8,160 nucleotides of DNA from Planctomycetota bacterium (lineage in GTDB: Bacteria; Planctomycetota; Phycisphaerae; WQYP01; JAJZKY01). Shown piece after piece: positions 4,628 to 8,160 of this stretch. Numbering within the stretch: position 1 is the stretch's first letter; every line of letters begins with the position of its first letter. The stretch lies in NCBI GenBank assembly GCA_021803885.1, contig JAJZKY010000178.1, forward strand, positions 1 through 8,160. The letters are read 5' to 3'. Below the pieces are notes generated by a model. That model saw only the letters and a program-made list of their open reading frames with translations. It did no database searches and was not told the DNA's origin. The position numbers were made by a program, and so were the translations under genes.

Positions 4628-6142
4628 ATGATCAATCCCAGTAAGCATCCATGGTGGGCCAAGCAGGAGCCCGCTGCAGCACCGGCCGCGCCACGTTTTC
4701 GAGGCGTGGCATATTACCGGCATTCAGCGCGCGACCGGCAGGAAAACTCCGTTGCAATCCAGCAGGAACTGGTCCAGAAGTGGGCCAAAGATAACGGTGT
4801 GGAGATCATCCACGAGTTCGCCGACCGTGGAAAATCCGGCCTGACCGCCGAGGGGCGAGATGCCTTTAACGACATGATGGATAACTGGGTCAAGCAGCGT
4901 AAGGACTTTGACTTTGTACTGTGCCTGGATGTAAGCCGCTGGGGGCGGTTCCAGGACATCGACCTGTCGGCGACATATAGCGCCGAATGCAAGAAGCATG
5001 GTAAGCAGGTGATTTACACCACACTGGGCATGCCCCGGCCTGATGATCCACTCTACCCGGTCTATGTTCAGTTCGAACGGTTCCGTGCGGCACAATATAG
5101 CAAGGAACTGAGTGTCAAAGTCTTTCATGGATGCATCAAAATCGCCCAGCAAGGTTATTGGGCGGGAGGCAAGGCCCCCTATGGTTTTGACCGGCTGCTG
5201 CTGGATGAACGACGCAATCGTTTACACGTTCTGGCCCATGGACAGAAGAAAGGTATCCAGAATCAGCGGGTGACACTCACACTGGGGCCGCAAGATCAAG
5301 TCGCTACTGTTCGTCGTATTTTTGATGATTTCATTGATGCCGGCCACACGATGCAGGAGATTGCGGATCGACTTAATAATAATGGATCTCGCTCAGCGCT
5401 GGGCGGACTGTGGAACATCGGCAAGGTCCGACGCATCCTCACCAATATCATGTATGCCGGCACGCTGGTGTACAACAAGACCACCAGCAAGCTAAAGACG
5501 CCAACACGACGGAACCCTGTGGACCAGTGGGTGCGGACGGCTGGAGCAATTGATCCTCTCGTCGATCAGGCCATTTTTGACCGTGCCCAGGCCATTCTGG
5601 CCCAGGCGGCATTGCGCTATACCCCGGAAACCATGCTCCAACACCTCCAGCGCCTGCACCGGGAACATGGCATTCTGCGGTCTTCCCTGCTGGCTACTGA
5701 CAAAATGTCTCCTTCACCTTCCACCTATGTATCACATTTTCGATCACTGGACGCGGCCTACCAGCAACTCTTCCGCATGGCGGTCGACGAAGTTCGCACG
5801 CAGGTGGAAGGAATGCTTCGTAAAGTGGTCGAACAGGTTGACAGTTACGATGATTTTCTGGTCATCAATGGCAAGTTTACGGTTTTGATCCAGCCCTCCG
5901 TGCCCATTCCTCATGGTTATAGCGAATATTGGTACTTTCGGCCGGACTGCCGTGAAGTGGTTGACATCACGCTGGGAGTGCCGGTCTCGTCCAGCAAGGG
6001 GCCGCAGATTCTGGGGTATGTGGCCCTGCCGCGCCTTTTGATGCGCGACAACGGCATACGCGTGTTCGGCTCATCAGAATCGCGATTGGACATGTACGGA
6101 CACACCGGGTTGGAATTCATCTTCACATTGGCGAGGAACTGA
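4628..6142 (+). CDS. Serine recombinase 2 with atypical C-terminus
   Basis: A 504-residue site-specific recombinase, first gene of a four-gene operon. A short Pro/Ala-rich leader (1-25) precedes the resolvase domain: VAYYRHSARDRQENSVAIQQ with likely catalytic Ser33, then DVSRWGRFQD with conserved arginines. The recombinase DNA-binding domain spans about 176-290 (GYWAGGKAPYGFD to IGKVRRILTNIMYAG). No CxxC zinc ribbon is present, unlike recombinase 1. Instead residues about 336-382 resemble a homing-endonuclease-associated repeat (LHREHG, then HFRSLDAAYQQL), and the last 100 residues form a domain I do not recognise. GAGG lies 5 bases before the ATG at 4628. The stop is two bases before the next gene, so the recombinase and the ParB-type proteins are made together. 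Its sites are probably different from those of recombinase 1. Confidence 0.94.
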   Translation: MINPSKHPWWAKQEPAAAPAAPRFRGVAYYRHSARDRQENSVAIQQELVQKWAKDNGVEIIHEFADRGKSGLTAEGRDAFNDMMDNWVKQRKDFDFVLCLDVSRWGRFQDIDLSATYSAECKKHGKQVIYTTLGMPRPDDPLYPVYVQFERFRAAQYSKELSVKVFHGCIKIAQQGYWAGGKAPYGFDRLLLDERRNRLHVLAHGQKKGIQNQRVTLTLGPQDQVATVRRIFDDFIDAGHTMQEIADRLNNNGSRSALGGLWNIGKVRRILTNIMYAGTLVYNKTTSKLKTPTRRNPVDQWVRTAGAIDPLVDQAIFDRAQAILAQAALRYTPETMLQHLQRLHREHGILRSSLLATDKMSPSPSTYVSHFRSLDAAYQQLFRMAVDEVRTQVEGMLRKVVEQVDSYDDFLVINGKFTVLIQPSVPIPHGYSEYWYFRPDCREVVDITLGVPVSSSKGPQILGYVALPRLLMRDNGIRVFGSSESRLDMYGHTGLEFIFTLARN

Positions 6143-6144
6143 TC

Positions 6145-7056
6145 ATGGAACATGCATCGATCCGACTTATGAAAGACCGTCGGCGGGAAATGATCCCCGT
6201 AGACAAAATCAGGGTTATCAACTCCCGTACCCGCGACGAGGGGCAATTTGCTCTTAACGTTCAGAGCATCGACGCTGTCGGTCAAATCAAAGACATCCGC
6301 GTTAAAGACAAGTTCCTGGCCAATGACGGCGTCTATGAATTGATCTGCGGCGAAGGACGGTTGATTGCCCACCAGCGCCTGGGCAAGACCCACATCCGTG
6401 CCGAGATTGTGACATGCAGTCGCAAGCAAGCATATCTGGAATCGCTGGTGGAGAATCTGGCCCGCGCCAAGTCAGGCACCATGTACTACGCGCGTGAACT
6501 CAAGGCTTTACATGATGAGGGGTGGGATTTTGAACGTATCGCCAAAATCGCCTGCCGCAGTGTCGAGTACATCCGCCAATACATTCGTCTCGTGGAAAAC
6601 GGCGAAGACAGATTAATCCAGGGCGTTGAGCAGAACGTATTTCCAATTTCGTTTGCGGTGCTGGTTGCCCAGGCCGACGATGCGACCATCCAGAATGTGC
6701 TCATGGATGCCTTTGACCAGGGAATCGTCAACTCCGGTAATTTCGCCAAGGCACGGGCCATTATCAACGCGCGCCTGGACAGGCGGAAGCGCAAGGGGGC
6801 CGGGACTGGAGATTACACGGTGGCAACCTTAACGCAGGATATTGCCAGCGCCACGGAAGCCAAAGATTCGTTTGCCCGCGAAGCCCAATCCAAGGAAAAC
6901 CGCCTCTACATGCTATTGGACGGTCTTGAGACGCTGTGGGGCGATCAGGAATTGATGCCACTGCTGCTGGCCGAGAAGCTCGATAAGCGGCCCGAGCTTA
7001 CCGGCAAATACAACGTTGCCGCTCATGCACCTCTGCAGGCGGAGAACATTCCATGA
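6145..7056 (+). CDS. ParB-type DNA-binding protein (ParB/Spo0J family)
   Basis: A 303-residue protein of the ParB/Spo0J family. The N-terminal ParB domain (about 16-107) starts with IPVDKIRVINSRTR, continues through SIDAVGQIKDIRV, has the nucleotide-binding-type motif CGEGRLIAH (68-76; classical ParB has GERR) and ends with ESLVENLAR. A helix-turn-helix region follows (about 122-155, GWDFERIAKIACRSVEYIRQYIRLVENG), then a helical C-terminus. Classical ParB proteins bind parS and slide as CTP-loaded clamps, working with a ParA ATPase to segregate DNA. No ParA gene is present here, and the gene sits between a recombinase and a second ParB-like gene, so a role in loading or directing the recombinase is possible. 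GAGGAA lies 6 bases before the ATG at 6145. The end overlaps the next gene by ATGA. Confidence 0.9.
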   Translation: MEHASIRLMKDRRREMIPVDKIRVINSRTRDEGQFALNVQSIDAVGQIKDIRVKDKFLANDGVYELICGEGRLIAHQRLGKTHIRAEIVTCSRKQAYLESLVENLARAKSGTMYYARELKALHDEGWDFERIAKIACRSVEYIRQYIRLVENGEDRLIQGVEQNVFPISFAVLVAQADDATIQNVLMDAFDQGIVNSGNFAKARAIINARLDRRKRKGAGTGDYTVATLTQDIASATEAKDSFAREAQSKENRLYMLLDGLETLWGDQELMPLLLAEKLDKRPELTGKYNVAAHAPLQAENIP

Positions 7057-7907
7057 ACCAGATTGATACATTGAAAGACTCCGTCGGCATAGACGTTCCC
7101 GTTATGCGTCTTCGGCCGCTGCGCGAACGGAAGATTACCAAACGTGAGTACGACCGCATTGTCGCAAGTATTAAAGCAGTGGGTCTCATCGAACCATTGG
7201 TGATCTACCCCGAAGGTGATGGTTATGTCATTCTCGACGGCGCGCAATGCTACCGGGCGCTGGTGGAATTGGGCATTGAGGTGGTCCCCTACATTCTGGG
7301 AAAACAGCGGGAAGCCTTCACTGGTAACCGCATGGTCAATCGCGTTTCGCCGGTGCAGGAACACCGGATGATCAATAAATCTCTGGATGAGGTGGACGAA
7401 GCGGCTATTGCTACCGCGCTGGGCATCTCCCGTTTGGGGCACCGCCTCAAAAAAACGCTGCTCAAACAACTGCACCCGGATGTGGCGGCCGCGTTCGATG
7501 CCGGCAAAATCAGCCGGGTGTGCGCCCGCGAACTCACACATGTAAAACCAGTTCGTCAAAAGGAAATCCTGCAAGCAATGGAAGGCTACGATGACTACAC
7601 CACCCCCTTTGCCCGCACATTGGTGGTCAAGACACCGCCGCACCAGCGCGAGAACCGGGGCCGCAAGCAGAATCCGTGGGACAGGACGGCCCAGAAGAAA
7701 AATGATCTGCTCAAGAAACTGGCTGAAGCCGAGCAGAAGCATGATTTTTACTCCCAACTTTACAAACAGTACACAGTCGATCTGCTGCGTCTTGCCATTT
7801 ACGCACGGTCTTTGCTGACCAATCAGCGCGTCGGCGAGTATCTGGATCAGCACCACCCGGAGATTGTGCAACGGTTCAAGGCCATTATTGCCGATGCGAG
7901 AGGATGA
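7053..7907 (+). CDS. ParB-like protein with RepB-type C-terminal domain
   Basis: A 284-residue protein related to plasmid-partition RepB proteins. The N-terminal part (about 15-90) is ParB-like (VPVMRLRPLRERKIT, then SIKAVGLIEPLVIYPEGDGYVILDGAQCYRAL), but the nucleotide motif is DGAQCYRA instead of GERRxRA, so CTP binding may be lost or altered. The middle and C-terminal region matches the RepB C-terminal pattern: LHPDVAAAFDAGKISRVCARELTHVKP, then RQKEILQAMEGYDDYTTPFARTLVVKTPP (about 148-205). A charged helical tail follows. It starts in an ATGA overlap with the ParB gene, with GGAG 8 bases upstream, so the two are translationally coupled and probably act as a pair. Without ParA a partition role for the operon is doubtful. 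Confidence 0.9.
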   Translation: MNQIDTLKDSVGIDVPVMRLRPLRERKITKREYDRIVASIKAVGLIEPLVIYPEGDGYVILDGAQCYRALVELGIEVVPYILGKQREAFTGNRMVNRVSPVQEHRMINKSLDEVDEAAIATALGISRLGHRLKKTLLKQLHPDVAAAFDAGKISRVCARELTHVKPVRQKEILQAMEGYDDYTTPFARTLVVKTPPHQRENRGRKQNPWDRTAQKKNDLLKKLAEAEQKHDFYSQLYKQYTVDLLRLAIYARSLLTNQRVGEYLDQHHPEIVQRFKAIIADARG

Positions 7908-7909
7908 CG

Positions 7910-8160
7910 ATGCGCAACCATTGGACACGGGAAACCATCATTCGCCAGCTTCTGGAGCGGCAGTCCAACAAGTTGCCCCTGACCGTAGGTGGGCAAGGCG
8001 TTGACATATCGCTATACGGCGCGGCCCGGCGTATCTTCGGTTCATGGCGAAACGCCATTCAGGCCGCGGGCATCGCGCCGCAGCAGGTGCTTACCTGGGA
8101 GCGATGGTCGCCGGCGCAGATTTTAGTAATGATCCGGCATTTGGCGCGACGGGATCGCCC
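7910..8160 (+). CDS. Homing-endonuclease-associated (HNH) repeat protein, partial
   Basis: The reading frame stays open from 7910 to the window edge (83 codons seen; the 3' end is outside). The product begins MRNHWTRETIIRQLLE. The first helical repeat (about 5-55) contains YGAARRIFGSWRNAIQAAGI, the signature of homing-endonuclease-associated HNH repeats (W-x2-E, then A-R-x-FGSW-x2-A-x2-AG). A second repeat starts at about residue 63 (WERWSPAQILVMIRHLARRD). Such repeats are thought to read DNA sequence. An HNH nuclease domain may or may not follow. The ATG at 7910 is chosen because GAGAGG ends 6 bases upstream; an in-frame ATG at 7904 overlaps the previous stop and abuts that site. It is the fourth gene of the recombinase operon. 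Confidence 0.75.
   Translation, partial: MRNHWTRETIIRQLLERQSNKLPLTVGGQGVDISLYGAARRIFGSWRNAIQAAGIAPQQVLTWERWSPAQILVMIRHLARRDR

Noticed and set aside
7023..7928. 301-residue minus-strand open frame opposite the RepB-like gene
   Set aside because: Antisense shadow; the plus-strand gene has clear family motifs, a ribosome site and operon coupling.

Overview
This 8.2 kb window is accessory bacterial DNA built from several mobile-element modules. It holds two unrelated long serine recombinases, a ParB-type/RepB-type gene pair, a DUF3800 nuclease-like gene with a possible toxin partner, a winged-helix regulator and a fragment of a tRNA gene. No housekeeping gene is visible. Base composition is moderately GC-rich and coding strands have clear Shine-Dalgarno sites. 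The first recombinase resembles, from memory, recombinases common in Planctomycetota, while the recombinase/ParB/RepB trio is familiar from proteobacterial islands. The host phylum therefore stays uncertain.

Left part (1-1902): about 400 bases without a convincing gene lead to a 493-residue large serine recombinase (397-1878). Its stop codon lies inside the 3' half of a tRNA-Pro(GGG) gene read on the minus strand (1861-1900). The tRNA 5' half is absent, so this is an attachment-site scar or element boundary, not a working tRNA.

Middle left (1903-2318): non-coding. It has a near-perfect palindrome followed by a T-run, then a consensus-like promoter (TTGACA, 17 bases, TACACT). About 50 bases after the predicted start comes a terminator hairpin, so the unit looks like a short non-coding RNA. 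That RNA ends at the 3' end of the convergent minus-strand operon.

Middle (2316-3570, minus strand): two overlapping genes, a DUF3800 RNase-H-like protein followed by a 178-residue protein whose motif pattern suggests a small nuclease toxin-like family. I read this as a candidate defence or toxin module.

Right part (4004-8160, plus strand): a winged-helix regulator, then a tightly packed operon of serine recombinase 2, a ParB-type protein, a RepB-C-terminal-type ParB-like protein, and a protein made of homing-endonuclease-associated helical repeats that runs off the window. There is no ParA ATPase. The recombinase itself carries a segment resembling the repeat module of the fourth gene. The motif GTCACAG clusters around the regulator gene, and the 8-mer GGTCATCT occurs in the leaders of both the regulator and the recombinase. 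The regulator may therefore control itself and the operon. This recombinase/ParB/RepB/repeat-protein operon is the best candidate for an under-described system: a site-specific recombination machine that uses CTP-clamp-type proteins for DNA loading or directionality instead of segregation.
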